Source of the DNA: Enterococcus sp. DIV0660C
Lineage (GTDB): Bacteria > Bacillota > Bacilli > Lactobacillales > Enterococcaceae
Length of the DNA: 60,974 nucleotides
Assembly: GCF_017316125.1 (NCBI RefSeq)
Contig: NZ_JAFLWA010000021.1
Coordinates: 1 to 60,974, forward strand
Direction: 5' to 3'
In this document: positions 42,432 through 51,637 of the stretch, piece by piece
Layout: each line of letters starts with the position of its first letter
How positions within the stretch are numbered: position 1 is the stretch's first letter
Program-made: the position numbers and the translations under genes
Notes under the pieces: generated by a model
The model's database searches: none
What the model saw: the letters and a program-made list of their open reading frames with translations, nothing else
Told to the model about the DNA's origin: nothing

Positions 42432-42470
42432 AGAAGGCCGCGACAATACTTTTGTCACAGCCTTCTTTCT
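42432..42470 (-). terminator. terminator of MacB-type operon
   Basis: AAGAAGGC...GACAA pairs with TTGTC...GCCTTCTT. It lies right after the ABC ATPase stop on the minus strand. The rest of 42153-42431 holds a short open frame (see findings) and the promoter side of the DUF1002 gene. Confidence 0.75.
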
Positions 42471-42471
42471 T

Positions 42472-43152
42472 TTAGTCATCGTTGGGTAAAGCGAGCATTT
42501 TACGAGTGAATTCTTTGTTTTTTAACTCATAAACTTCATCACATTTTTTGGCAACGTCTAGTTCATGAGTAACAAGGATGATACAACGATCTTGTTCATG
42601 TGCGATTTCTTGGAATAACTGAACAATTTCTTGAGACGTTGTTTCATCCAGATTTCCAGTTGGCTCATCCGCGACAATCAATTGGTGATCACAACAGATT
42701 GCACGAACGATAGCTACTCGTTGTTGTTGACCACCGGAAAGTAATGTTACTTTCTTTTGGGCCATTTGTTCATCAATGCCGACCCGTGCTAAGTGTTCAA
42801 GTGCGATTTGACGTCGATTTTTTTGTTTGGTTTGAGAAATTTCCATGGCTGCAACGACATTGTCAACTGCAGAAAGATAAGGAAGTAAGTTATATGCTTG
42901 GAAAATAATCGAAACGCTATTCTTACGATAATTTCTCAGACCGATTTTTGCTAAGGGACGATCTTCATAATACACGGTTCCTTCTCTAGGATTATCCAAA
43001 CCAGAGATCAGTGAGAGAAAGGTCGTTTTACCAGAACCACTGGCACCTAAAATCGCGTATATTTTGCCTGTTTCAAAAGTTAATGAGACTTCTTGGTAAA
43101 GTGCATCTTCTGGATTTTGATACCAAAATCCTAAGTTTTCTGTTCGTAACAT
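42472..43152 (-). CDS. ABC transporter ATPase, MacB/LolD type
   Basis: A 226-aa ATPase. Walker A GASGSGKTT (about 35-43), Q-loop IIFQAYNLLPYLSAVDNV, signature LLSGGQQQRVAI, Walker B LIVADEPTGNLDE, switch His in LVTHE. The ADEPTGNLD and LLPYLSAVDN strings are typical of the LolD/MacB group that drives FtsX-like permeases. AAAGGAGGT precedes the ATG. It follows its permease by 13 nt. These mechanotransmission pumps export peptides, antibiotics or signals or sense them; the substrate is unknown. Confidence 0.92.
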   Translation of the reverse strand: MLRTENLGFWYQNPEDALYQEVSLTFETGKIYAILGASGSGKTTFLSLISGLDNPREGTVYYEDRPLAKIGLRNYRKNSVSIIFQAYNLLPYLSAVDNVVAAMEISQTKQKNRRQIALEHLARVGIDEQMAQKKVTLLSGGQQQRVAIVRAICCDHQLIVADEPTGNLDETTSQEIVQLFQEIAHEQDRCIILVTHELDVAKKCDEVYELKNKEFTRKMLALPNDD

Positions 43153-43165
43153 ATGTGTACCTCCT

Positions 43166-44680
43166 TTAATTTAATAAAATTTTTCGTGGATTCAAACGCA
43201 AGATGCCAATGGAAGCTAAGCAAACAGAAAGCAAACTGATTCCTAAAGCAACCAAGGCAAGAAAACCGATTTGCGTTGGTGTTACATTGATTGAAAGCTC
43301 GCTGACTTCATTAGAAACGGTGAACGGATTATTGTTGCCACCCGGTGTGCCCATTTGACCACGTCCACCAGGATTTTCTCCGTTTGGTCGTTGGGTTCCT
43401 TCATCGTTTGTTTGTGTGTTTTGATCAGTGCTTGTTTGTTGCTCTATCAGCTGTTGTCCCACCACATTTGCCACTACGTTTCCGCTAACTGCTGCCACGC
43501 CTAGTGCTAAAATCATACATAAAGCTACTTCAGTAAATAATTGTAAAATAATTTTGATTCGAGATTCGCCTAATGAAAGTAAGACACCAAGTTCATGGCG
43601 ACGTTCACGAATAGTGATCATGATGATCAATGTCAAGATAATAATGCCAGCAACGGCAACTAACAAGACGACATTTTTGGAAAAACTGGCTACATTGTTC
43701 AAAGGTTCGAGCATTGATTGATAAGCTGCATCATTTGATTGTAAGCTGAAAGTATCTGTGTCAATAAGTTTCTCAGCTTCTGCTACAAATTCATCCATGT
43801 TTTCTGGGTCTGCGAGTGTATAGACGGCAGAATCAACGGTATTGTCCTCGGCTGTTCCATTTAATTCATTGGCTAATGTGTAGGAAGTGTACAAAGTATT
43901 GGAAGGGTTCATCATACTGAATTGCATTTCCATACTATTACTACTTTCGCTAGATTTATAAATGCCTTTCACAGTCAGTTCATAAGTTGTTTCTTCGTCC
44001 TCAGAACTAGTAATCGTAAATGTATCTCCAACTGCTAAATCATTGGCAGTTGCTAATGTTTCTTCAATAAGAACATGGTTCGTATCTTTGTCGCTTTCAT
44101 CAATTCCTTCACCATCAGTAATTGTTGCTGTTCCACTTGAAAAAGTACTATTTTGCGCGGAGGCTAACACACCAGTAACTTGAAAGTCTGCTTGTGTCAT
44201 TTGACCACCACCAGGCATTCCGCCTCCCATTGGCTGATTTGCATCGGTTGTTTCAGTAGAACTATCTGTTGAATCAGAACTTGAAATAGCTGTGATTCCA
44301 TCGCTTGCTAATGCAGAAGCGGAACTTTCAAAAGAGTAGCTCTTAACATCTGCTAAATCAGCAATCTTTTGTGCATCTTCTAATGAAACTGGTGTTAATG
44401 AAAAGCTTCCCGGGTCAATTCTTTCTTGGGTTGTGTCATCTGAATCTGTTCCGCTAGTTGCTGTTTCATCTGGTTTTTGGAAACTTGCCTCGCGATTAGC
44501 GCTTAACGTAACGGTTGCACCAACTTCTTTTTGTGCTTCGCTGGCAGCTTGCTCGGCTGCACTACGAATAGTTAGACCCGCGAGAACAAAGACTAAAATC
44601 GCTGTAAAAACAGCGAATAAGAGGAGCGAGCGGCCCCATTTCACTTTGGTACTTTTTAGTGCGCGTTTGATAAAGTTCAT
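43166..44680 (-). CDS. FtsX-like (MacB-type) ABC permease
   Basis: A 504-aa permease. The N-terminal helix (about 18-40) is followed by a large external domain (~45-330) and three more helices, the usual MacB layout. Two low-complexity external stretches are notable: a Gly/Met-rich one (PMGGGMPGGGQM) and a Asn/Gly/Gln-rich one in the loop before the last helix (NGENPGGRGQMGTPGGNNNP). The core helix motif RRHELGVLLSLGESRIKI is conserved. GGAGGG lies ten bases before the ATG; an in-frame TTG nine bases upstream abuts the RBS and is not preferred. Operon with the ATPase. Confidence 0.9.
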   Translation of the reverse strand: MNFIKRALKSTKVKWGRSLLLFAVFTAILVFVLAGLTIRSAAEQAASEAQKEVGATVTLSANREASFQKPDETATSGTDSDDTTQERIDPGSFSLTPVSLEDAQKIADLADVKSYSFESSASALASDGITAISSSDSTDSSTETTDANQPMGGGMPGGGQMTQADFQVTGVLASAQNSTFSSGTATITDGEGIDESDKDTNHVLIEETLATANDLAVGDTFTITSSEDEETTYELTVKGIYKSSESSNSMEMQFSMMNPSNTLYTSYTLANELNGTAEDNTVDSAVYTLADPENMDEFVAEAEKLIDTDTFSLQSNDAAYQSMLEPLNNVASFSKNVVLLVAVAGIIILTLIIMITIRERRHELGVLLSLGESRIKIILQLFTEVALCMILALGVAAVSGNVVANVVGQQLIEQQTSTDQNTQTNDEGTQRPNGENPGGRGQMGTPGGNNNPFTVSNEVSELSINVTPTQIGFLALVALGISLLSVCLASIGILRLNPRKILLN

Positions 44681-44689
44681 TGTTTTCAA

Positions 44690-45348
44690 TCCCTCCTATA
44701 GTGTTGCATTGCCAAATTGTAAAAGGTCTAACTTAAATGAACCTTAATGATGAAGAGCACCAAAGGAAATCAACGAATAGGAATAAAAACAAGCTATAGT
44801 TATCGTTCGAAATGTGCTAGAATGTAACAAGTATGTTTCGAGCAAGTGGCAAAAAATCAGTAAAAGCAAGAAGTGTAAGAAAAATGTGGTTATAGGTCTA
44901 GTGAAGTCTTTCCTGTCTTTGGTTATGTGCAATGAAAAGAAAAGGTCTGGTACTTTTTTAAGAAGGCCGTAGGAAACGATTGTAGATGCTAGCGATTTGC
45001 TGATTTTGTTGTATAATGATAGCGACAGCTAAATTATTTGGCTTGGATGCAATCAGTTATTGCGTAAAGAAGATTCATTGTAGAGCGAGAAACACTTATC
45101 CAAAAACGACAAGATGAACAATGGCAAAAGAATAGATAGGAAAGCACCAGTTCTATGTAAGGATTGCCTTTAGAGTCTCGTTGACTTTTGTATAAGCAAC
45201 CAAAAAACAATTTTTTAGTTATTTACTACAATGGAGTAGTTGGCAATAAAGTAATTCGTTAATCAATTAGTAGTTAAATAGATTAGTAATCAATATAAGT
45301 AGAGAATGGACATCATTTGAAAGTGATGCCATAGAAGAGGTGAAATTT
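44690..45348 (+). promoter_or_regulatory. intergenic region and long rnjB leader
   Basis: No gene seen here. A consensus TATAAT (45012-45017, weak -35) would give rnjB a 5' leader of about 320 nt. Within it an A/T-rich inverted repeat (AACCAAAAAACAATTTTTTAG, 45200-45220) and several short start-stop frames are present. The other side of the region carries the promoter of the MacB-type operon, not clearly defined. Confidence 0.35.
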
Positions 45349-47028
45349 GTGAGTACCATTAAAATCATTCCATTAGGCGGTGTCCGCGAAAATGGAAAAA
45401 ATATGTATGTCGCAGAAGTTGGAGAAGATATTTTTGTATTAGACTGTGGATTGAAATATCCAGAAAATGAACTTTTGGGAATCGATGTTGTCATTCCTGA
45501 CTTCACATATTTAGAAGAAAATATAGATCGAGTGGCTGGCGTGTTTTTAACACACGGACATGCAGATGCAATTGGCGCTTTGCCTTATTTCTTATCTAAA
45601 TTAGCTGTTCCAGTTTTTGGAACGGAGTTAACGATCGAATTAGCTAAAATAAGTGTTAGTCGCAATGAAGATTCAAAAGGATTCAAAGATTTCCATGTTG
45701 TGGATGAACATACTGAGATTGATTTTGGTGAAACAATCGTCAGTTTCTTCCGCACAACACATTCGATTCCAGATTCTGTGGGAATCAATTTAAAAACACC
45801 AGAAGGAAATATTGTTTATACAGGCGATTTTAAATTTGATCAAACAGCGATTCCAATGTATCAAACAGATTATGCACGTTTGACAGAAATTGGTAAAGAA
45901 GGCGTACTAGCACTTCTAAGTGAGTCTGCGAACGCTGAGAATCCAGCACCCGTTGCTTCTGAATTGCAAATTGCTGATGAAGTTTTTGATACAATCGAAT
46001 ATTGGGAAGGTCGTATCATTGTTGCTTGCGTGGCAAGTAATTTACAACGAGTACAGCAAGTGCTAGATGCTGCAGCAAAAGCTAACCGTAAAGTGGTCTT
46101 AACAGGACAAGATTTTGAACGAATTATTCGGACGGCAATGCGTTTAGAAAAGGTTCAATTACCAAGTGAAGACTTATTGGTTACCTTAAAAGAAATGAAA
46201 AATTATGAACCAGAAGAATTAATTATTCTTGAGACAGGTCGAATGGGTGAACCAATTAAGTCATTACAAAAAATGGCGAATGGCACACACCGCAATCTGA
46301 AAATCGAAGACGGTGACTTAGTCTATATCACAACTACGCCAAGCACAGCAATGGAGACAATGGTTGCTAAAACGGAAGATATGATTTATCGTGCGGGCGG
46401 AACAGTGAAATTGATTTCAGAAAACATGCGTGTTTCGGGTCATGCAAATCCGAACGACTTGCAACTAATGTTAAACTTCATGCGTCCAACTTACTTTATT
46501 CCTGTTCAAGGAGAATATCGTGAATTAGCAGCACATGCGGATTTGGCACATGCCGTTGGAATGCCATACAAAAATATCTACATCACCGGTCGTGGAGATA
46601 TTTTAGAATATAAGAATAAACGAATGAGCGTTGCTGGTACAACTAGTGCCGAAAACGTGATGATCGATGGACTTGGTGTTGGTGACATTGGGAATATCGT
46701 GTTACGCGACCGCAAAATTTTATCGGAAGATGGGATTTTTGTGGCAGTCGTTACAATCAGTCGTCGAGAAAAGAAAATCGTTTCAAAACCACAAATCACT
46801 TCACGTGGATTTGTTTATGTCAAAGCCAGTCGTGATTTGATGAAAGAATGCACAGGAATGATTGAAGAGATCGTCAATAAACATTTAGAAAGTGATGACT
46901 TTGAGTGGAGTAAATTAAAACAAGATATCCGCGATCAATTGGGTCGTTACTTATTTGAACAAACAAAACGTCGTCCAGTGATTTTACCAGTCATTATGGA
47001 AGCAACACAACGACGTGGCAAAAAGTAA
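45349..47028 (+). CDS. rnjB: ribonuclease J2
   Basis: A 559-aa metallo-beta-lactamase/beta-CASP RNase. It forms a complex with RNase J1 in mRNA turnover and rRNA maturation. The metal motif reads THGHADAIGAL (residues 68-78). The final His of the HxHxDH motif is Ala, as is usual for the weakly active J2 paralogue and unlike J1 (HGHEDHIGG). Later motifs TGDFKFDQ, SESANAENP, and RVSGHANPNDL near the beta-CASP end are kept. GTG 45349 lies six bases after AAGAGGTG; GTG 45340 is part of that RBS. In E. faecalis rnjB affects pilus gene expression. Its own terminator follows. Confidence 0.93.
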   Translation: MSTIKIIPLGGVRENGKNMYVAEVGEDIFVLDCGLKYPENELLGIDVVIPDFTYLEENIDRVAGVFLTHGHADAIGALPYFLSKLAVPVFGTELTIELAKISVSRNEDSKGFKDFHVVDEHTEIDFGETIVSFFRTTHSIPDSVGINLKTPEGNIVYTGDFKFDQTAIPMYQTDYARLTEIGKEGVLALLSESANAENPAPVASELQIADEVFDTIEYWEGRIIVACVASNLQRVQQVLDAAAKANRKVVLTGQDFERIIRTAMRLEKVQLPSEDLLVTLKEMKNYEPEELIILETGRMGEPIKSLQKMANGTHRNLKIEDGDLVYITTTPSTAMETMVAKTEDMIYRAGGTVKLISENMRVSGHANPNDLQLMLNFMRPTYFIPVQGEYRELAAHADLAHAVGMPYKNIYITGRGDILEYKNKRMSVAGTTSAENVMIDGLGVGDIGNIVLRDRKILSEDGIFVAVVTISRREKKIVSKPQITSRGFVYVKASRDLMKECTGMIEEIVNKHLESDDFEWSKLKQDIRDQLGRYLFEQTKRRPVILPVIMEATQRRGKK

Positions 47029-47054
47029 TTACTAGAGATTTTTGTTCTAAAAAA

Positions 47055-47103
47055 TCAAAAAAGGTAGAAGATTTCCCCTGTTTGGTGGTCTTCTACTTTT
47101 TTA
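47055..47103 (+). terminator. terminator after rnjB
   Basis: GTAGAAGA pairs with TCTTCTAC, loop of about 17 nt, followed by six Ts. Confidence 0.8.
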
Positions 47104-47159
47104 TTATGTAGGAGAATGAATCTGTACGCATAGAGAATCAAGGAAGGGATTGATGATGG

Positions 47160-47642
47160 ATGACTAAAACTAAAGTAGAACAATATTTAGAAGAAAAAGC
47201 AATTTCTTTTGAAATTATTGACCTAGTAGGTGTCGAGGAAGTAGACTTTTTATCTGCACTAGCAGCAAAAGGCTTATCTGCTGATCTTGTTTGTAAAAAT
47301 CTAGTATTAAAAGGAGATAAAACAGGTTTTATTATTGCCTTAATACCACTGACTGCACGTCTTGATTATAAAAAAACGCGAGAAGTAACAAAAAATCATA
47401 AAGTTGGACTACCTGATATGGATGTTGTTTTTGCGCACACAGGGTATGTACACGGTGCAAATACCCCAGTGGGAATCAAACGCCAGCACCCTGAAGATCT
47501 TTTTGTATTTGATCATTCTCTAAAAAAACAATCAAAACTTTTGATTTCTAGTGGAGAATTAGGACGCGGTATCTTATTATCACGAACAGACTTAGAGGCA
47601 ATTGTCCAACCAATCTACGCCGATCTGATCAAAGACTCGTAA
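47160..47642 (+). CDS. YbaK/EbsC-family aminoacyl-tRNA deacylase
   Basis: A 160-aa single-domain trans-editing factor. YbaK-type proteins hydrolyse Cys-tRNA(Pro) or similar mischarged tRNAs. The fold is shown by VCKNLVLKGDKTGFIIALIPLTARLDYKKTRE (the catalytic Lys lies in the VCKNLVL strand), followed by the GYVHGANTPVGIK loop and ISSGELGRGILLS. AAGGAAGGG precedes the ATG. EbsC of E. faecalis belongs to this family. Full length. Confidence 0.88.
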   Translation: MTKTKVEQYLEEKAISFEIIDLVGVEEVDFLSALAAKGLSADLVCKNLVLKGDKTGFIIALIPLTARLDYKKTREVTKNHKVGLPDMDVVFAHTGYVHGANTPVGIKRQHPEDLFVFDHSLKKQSKLLISSGELGRGILLSRTDLEAIVQPIYADLIKDS

Positions 47643-47736
47643 ACTTCAAGAATGCACAAAAATAGTTAATCATCGTTTTATGAAAAAAATTTTATTATCG
47701 AAGGCGCTGCTTGGAAAATATTGGCTATTCGGAAAC

Positions 47737-47777
47737 AGGAGGAATGACAAGCTATTTGTCATTCCTCCTTCTTTTTC
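47737..47777 (+). terminator. terminator
   Basis: AGGAGGAATGACAA and TTGTCATTCCTCCT form a perfect 14-bp stem with a GCTAT loop and a T-rich tail. Confidence 0.9.
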
Positions 47778-47891
47778 ACTATGAGTGTTTATCGGAATGA
47801 AACGCTATTTATGTGAGAAAAAGCAGGAGGGATTCTTAAGATTTGATTCGATAAATTCTATTTTTATCTGAAAAAATAAGAAGAGGTCTGC

Positions 47892-47991
47892 TTGGTGAAT
47901 TCTGTGTTATCTGTTACAATAAAAAGGAACATACTGTACTAAAATTTCAAAAAAAAACAAGTGGAGGAAGCGGTTTGTTTCATTGAAACAA
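47892..47991 (+). promoter_or_regulatory. promoter and palindrome upstream of the UPF0173 gene
   Basis: TTGGTG-17 nt-TACAAT (47892-47920) is followed in the leader by the perfect palindrome TTGTTTCATTGAAACAA (47975-47991). The leader also has AAGTGGAGGAAG, an RBS-like sequence with only a very short frame after it. No other gene in 47643-48054. Confidence 0.45.
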
Positions 47992-48054
47992 TGAGATTGA
48001 AATCGTTTTATTTATTTTAGGTACACAAACCAAAAATCTGTGAGGAGTGAAGAA

Positions 48055-48735
48055 ATGAAAATTACTTATCATGGTCATTCTTGTCTTTCAATTGAGATGA
48101 AAAACAAGCAACGCTTGTTGATTGATCCTTTTATTACTGGAAATAAATTAACGGATTTAACAGTCGATGAAGTCCAAACAGATTGGATTTTAGTAACTCA
48201 CGGTCATAGCGACCATATTGGAGATATGATTCCAATTGCACAAAAGAACCAAGCAACAATTATTAGTATCGTTGAAATTGCCGACTATGCCCAAACAAGA
48301 GGTGTGAACGCATTTGGGATGAATCTTGGTGGTAAACATGCGTTTCCATTTGGTGAAGTAAAACTTGTTCCCGCGCTGCATAGTTCAAGTTATGAGGTCA
48401 ATGGAATCGTTCAATATATGGGAGAAGCCAGTGGGATCATTCTTCAAGCAGAAGGAAAAACGATTTACCATGCGGGAGATACAGCGGATTTTAGTGACTT
48501 AGCTTTGCTGGCAGAACAATTTGCGATTGATGTTGCTTTCTTACCGATTGGCGATAACTACACGATGGGACCAGAAGATGCAGCGCGCGCAGCCAAACGA
48601 ATTGGTGCAAAGCAAGTTGTACCGATTCATTACAATACTTTTCCGGTAATCGAGCAAGAACCACAAGCGTTTCTTGACTTATTACCAGCAAATGTCGGAA
48701 AAATAATGAGCGTATCAGATACGCTGGAAGTGTAG
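48055..48735 (+). CDS. UPF0173 metal-dependent hydrolase
   Basis: A 226-aa metallo-beta-lactamase-fold protein, short form, with the HxHxDH motif LVTHGHSDHIGDM and further ligands ALHSSSYE, YHAGDTADFSDL and VPIHYNTFP. Family name UPF0173; substrate unknown. AGGAG lies 7 nt before the ATG. It is directly followed, eight bases on, by ytoI, so the two and nrnA may form an operon. Confidence 0.9.
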   Translation: MKITYHGHSCLSIEMKNKQRLLIDPFITGNKLTDLTVDEVQTDWILVTHGHSDHIGDMIPIAQKNQATIISIVEIADYAQTRGVNAFGMNLGGKHAFPFGEVKLVPALHSSSYEVNGIVQYMGEASGIILQAEGKTIYHAGDTADFSDLALLAEQFAIDVAFLPIGDNYTMGPEDAARAAKRIGAKQVVPIHYNTFPVIEQEPQAFLDLLPANVGKIMSVSDTLEV

Positions 48736-48742
48736 GGGAAAA

Positions 48743-50074
48743 ATGGCGACAAAACATGATTTGATTTTAGAATATATCGAAAGTTTACCAGTAGGCAATC
48801 GAATTTCTGTTCGGAGCATTGCAAAAGAACTGAATGTCAGTGAGGGGACAGCTTACCGAGCAATCAAAGATGCCGAAAACATTGGTTTAGTATCAACTAT
48901 CCAACGTGTCGGAACGATTCGGATCGAGCGGAAATTAAAGAAACATATTGAACGTTTGACCTTTGGTGAAGTTGTCCGAATCATTGAAGGGGATGTATTA
49001 GGAGGCGCAGCAGGTCTAGACAAAGATCTCAATAAGTTTGTGATTGGTGCAATGACGAAGCATGCGATGGAACGCTATATCACTCCCGGTTCGCTAATGA
49101 TCGTGGGGAATCGAACGGATGTCCAAAAGCTCGCATTAGAAGATGGTGCAGCTGTCTTGATTACTGGGGGATTTGAAACAACGCCAGAAATCTCTCAATT
49201 GGCAGATGAATTAGCAATGCCCATTTTACGAACAACTTATGATACATTTACGGTTGCGACCATGATCAATCGTGCATTGAGCGATCAATTGATCAAAAAA
49301 GATATTATGTTAGTTAGTGATATTTATATGCCGGCAGAAAAAACGTACCATCTTTTGCCGACGGAAACCGTCGCTGATTTTCAACGATTGTCAGAAGAAA
49401 CGCAACATTCACGTTTCCCAGTTGTCAATCGCCACCAACGGTTGATGGGCATCGTGACAGCCAAGGACATTTTGGGAAAATCTGAAAGTCAACTCATTGA
49501 ACGGGTAATGACGAAAGAACCAATTAGTGTCAAGAAAACGATGAGTGTTGCTTCAGTAAGTCATCAAATGATTTGGGATGGACTTGAAGTGATGCCTGTG
49601 GTCTCGGATGATTTGACGTTGGAAGGCGTAATTACGCGTCAAGATGTGATGAAAGCTATGCAGCTTGTTCAGCGACAACCACAAATTGCCGATACGATTT
49701 CTGATCAAATTTCAGGTGATATCCAAACGATTGAAACAGATCGTGAAGGAAATCGTCTAGAAAATCCTAAATTCAAATTTACGGTAACACCACAAATGGT
49801 TAACGGCGTAGGAACGATTTCATTTGGGGTATTGAGTGAGATTATTTCAGATGTTGCTCAAAAAACGATGTTACTGAACCAACGACGGAATATCTTGATT
49901 GAACAAATGAACCTCCATTATTTACGTTTAATTCAATTAGAGAGTGAATTAGATATCCAACCACGTGTGCTAGAAATTGGGCGCCGTTCAGCAAAACTAG
50001 ATATTGAAGTGTATATTGAAAATATTATTGTGGCAAAAGCAATTGTTGTTTGCCAAGTAATGGAACGTTCTTAG
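48743..50074 (+). CDS. YtoI-like HTH-DRTGG-CBS-hotdog regulator
   Basis: A 443-aa multidomain protein. Residues 1-62 form a winged helix-turn-helix (GNRISVRSIAKELNVSEGTAYRAIKDAE). Residues about 70-185 form a DRTGG domain. Residues about 190-310 are two CBS motifs (SRFPVVNRHQRLMGIVTAKDIL and MPVVSDDLTLEGVITRQDV) that usually bind adenylates. Residues about 330-440 form a hotdog thioesterase-like domain. The same order is found in Bacillus YtoI, which also sits next to nrnA (ytqI). A nucleotide-sensing transcription factor is likely; target genes unknown. Confidence 0.88.
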   Translation: MATKHDLILEYIESLPVGNRISVRSIAKELNVSEGTAYRAIKDAENIGLVSTIQRVGTIRIERKLKKHIERLTFGEVVRIIEGDVLGGAAGLDKDLNKFVIGAMTKHAMERYITPGSLMIVGNRTDVQKLALEDGAAVLITGGFETTPEISQLADELAMPILRTTYDTFTVATMINRALSDQLIKKDIMLVSDIYMPAEKTYHLLPTETVADFQRLSEETQHSRFPVVNRHQRLMGIVTAKDILGKSESQLIERVMTKEPISVKKTMSVASVSHQMIWDGLEVMPVVSDDLTLEGVITRQDVMKAMQLVQRQPQIADTISDQISGDIQTIETDREGNRLENPKFKFTVTPQMVNGVGTISFGVLSEIISDVAQKTMLLNQRRNILIEQMNLHYLRLIQLESELDIQPRVLEIGRRSAKLDIEVYIENIIVAKAIVVCQVMERS

Positions 50075-50088
50075 AAAGCAGGGAAGAC

Positions 50089-51060
50089 ATGAGAAACACA
50101 GCAGAACCAACGATTCAACAAGAAATTTTAACAGCGATTCAGGCAGCAGAACGAATCATCATTCATCGTCACCAACGTCCTGACCCAGATGCAATCGGTT
50201 CGCAGGTTGGCTTAGCAGAAATTTTACGGGAAAGCTTTCCAACAAAAGAAATTTATCAAGTAGGCGAAACTGTTGAGGGACTTCGTTTTTTAGCAGAGAT
50301 GCAAACAATTGATGATGCATTGTATCAAGGCGCATTAGTTATCGTGACGGACACAGCGAATTCGCCACGAATCAGTGATGACCGTTATCCACTAGGTGAT
50401 CAGTTGATCAAGATCGACCACCATCCCAATGATGAGCCTTACGGAGATCTCGTTTGGGTAGATACGACGGCAAGCAGTTGTAGTGAAATGATTGCTTCAT
50501 TTGCTTTGATGTTTCCAGATGAACTAACGATCAATGCAACTGCAGCCCGTTTACTCTATGGAGGGATTGTAGGTGACACCGGAAGATTTTTATACCCAGC
50601 AACAACGCCACGAACATTAGAAATTGCAGCTGTCTTAATGAGCTATCCATTTGATGCAGGGCAATTAAATCGTGAATTAGAACAAATGCCAATGAAAGTT
50701 GCTAAACTTTCAGGGTATTTATACCAACATCTTGAGGTCGATCATAACGGTGCTGGTCGAGTGCTTTTGTCGAAGGAATTGTTGACTGACTATGGAATCG
50801 ATGATTCTGAAACTGCAGCAATCGTTGCTTTGCCCGGTGTTGTCGATGAAGTATTGGCTTGGGGAATCTTTGTTCAACAACCGGAAGGACATTACCGTGT
50901 TCGTTTGCGTTCAAAAGGGCCAGTAATCAATGAGCTAGCAAAGCGTCATCACGGGGGCGGACATCCATTAGCAAGTGGTGCAAATGCAAAAGATCTACGT
51001 GAGGTAGAAGAAATCTATCAAGAAATCCAATCTTTGTGTCGAGAGTACCAACAAAAATAA
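50089..51060 (+). CDS. nrnA: DHH-family oligoribonuclease / pAp-phosphatase
   Basis: A 323-aa enzyme of the NrnA family. It degrades nano-RNA and, in several species, c-di-AMP products and pAp. Manganese motifs: HRHQRPDPDAIGSQ, VTDTANSPR, KIDHHPNDEPYG (DHH), GDTGRF; DHHA1 ends in HHGGGHPLASGA. AGGGAAG precedes the ATG. It starts 14 nt after ytoI, matching the Bacillus ytoI-ytqI order. Confidence 0.93.
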   Translation: MRNTAEPTIQQEILTAIQAAERIIIHRHQRPDPDAIGSQVGLAEILRESFPTKEIYQVGETVEGLRFLAEMQTIDDALYQGALVIVTDTANSPRISDDRYPLGDQLIKIDHHPNDEPYGDLVWVDTTASSCSEMIASFALMFPDELTINATAARLLYGGIVGDTGRFLYPATTPRTLEIAAVLMSYPFDAGQLNRELEQMPMKVAKLSGYLYQHLEVDHNGAGRVLLSKELLTDYGIDDSETAAIVALPGVVDEVLAWGIFVQQPEGHYRVRLRSKGPVINELAKRHHGGGHPLASGANAKDLREVEEIYQEIQSLCREYQQK

Positions 51061-51077
51061 TCGAAAAAGACATTAAG

Positions 51078-51143
51078 GGAGTAAAGAAAAGCGACTTTTG
51101 GAAGAAGAACAGCACATCAGTCACTTTCTTTACTCTTTTTTTG
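51078..51143 (+). terminator. terminator after nrnA
   Basis: GGAGTAAAGAAAAGCGAC pairs with GTCACTTTCTTTACTC (one mismatch, one bulge) and seven Ts follow. Confidence 0.75.
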
Positions 51144-51226
51144 TACAAAATTCACAAGCACTCTTTTCAAAGGCTCTTTTTTTCGTTACAATGATGCTCA
51201 ATAATAGATTTTAAAGGAGAAAGAAG

Positions 51227-51562
51227 ATGACATTACCAAATTGCCCAACTTGTGGGTCTGAGTATACTTATGAAGACAGAGGATTATTTATTTGTCCAGA
51301 ATGTGGCCATGAATGGAGCGCCGAACAAATAGAAAACGTGGAAGAAGGACTTGTTGTGCTTGACGCAAACGGAAATCCTTTGACAGAAGGTGACAGTGTC
51401 ACAGTCATCAAAGATTTAAAAGTCAAAGGTGCTTCTGGCGCAATTAAGCAAGGAACAAAAGTCAAAAATATTCGTTTAGTTGAAGGCGACCATAATATTG
51501 ATTGCAAAGTTGATGGCTTTGGTCCAATGAAGTTAAAGTCTGAGTTCGTTAAGAAAAACTAA
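51227..51562 (+). CDS. PhnA/YjdM-family zinc-ribbon protein
   Basis: A 111-aa protein with an N-terminal zinc ribbon (CPTCG at 6-10, CPECG at 25-29) and a C-terminal PhnA domain ([24 protein letters not shown]... [11 protein letters not shown] type). Despite the phnA name the family has no proven phosphonate role. AAAGGAGAAAG precedes the ATG. Full length, monocistronic. Confidence 0.93.
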   Translation: MTLPNCPTCGSEYTYEDRGLFICPECGHEWSAEQIENVEEGLVVLDANGNPLTEGDSVTVIKDLKVKGASGAIKQGTKVKNIRLVEGDHNIDCKVDGFGPMKLKSEFVKKN

Positions 51563-51637
51563 AAGCTTCAAAGTCTCTTCACATTTTTTTCTCTCTTCTC
51601 ATGGTAGAATAAAGAAAATGAAAAGGAGTGAGCTTAA

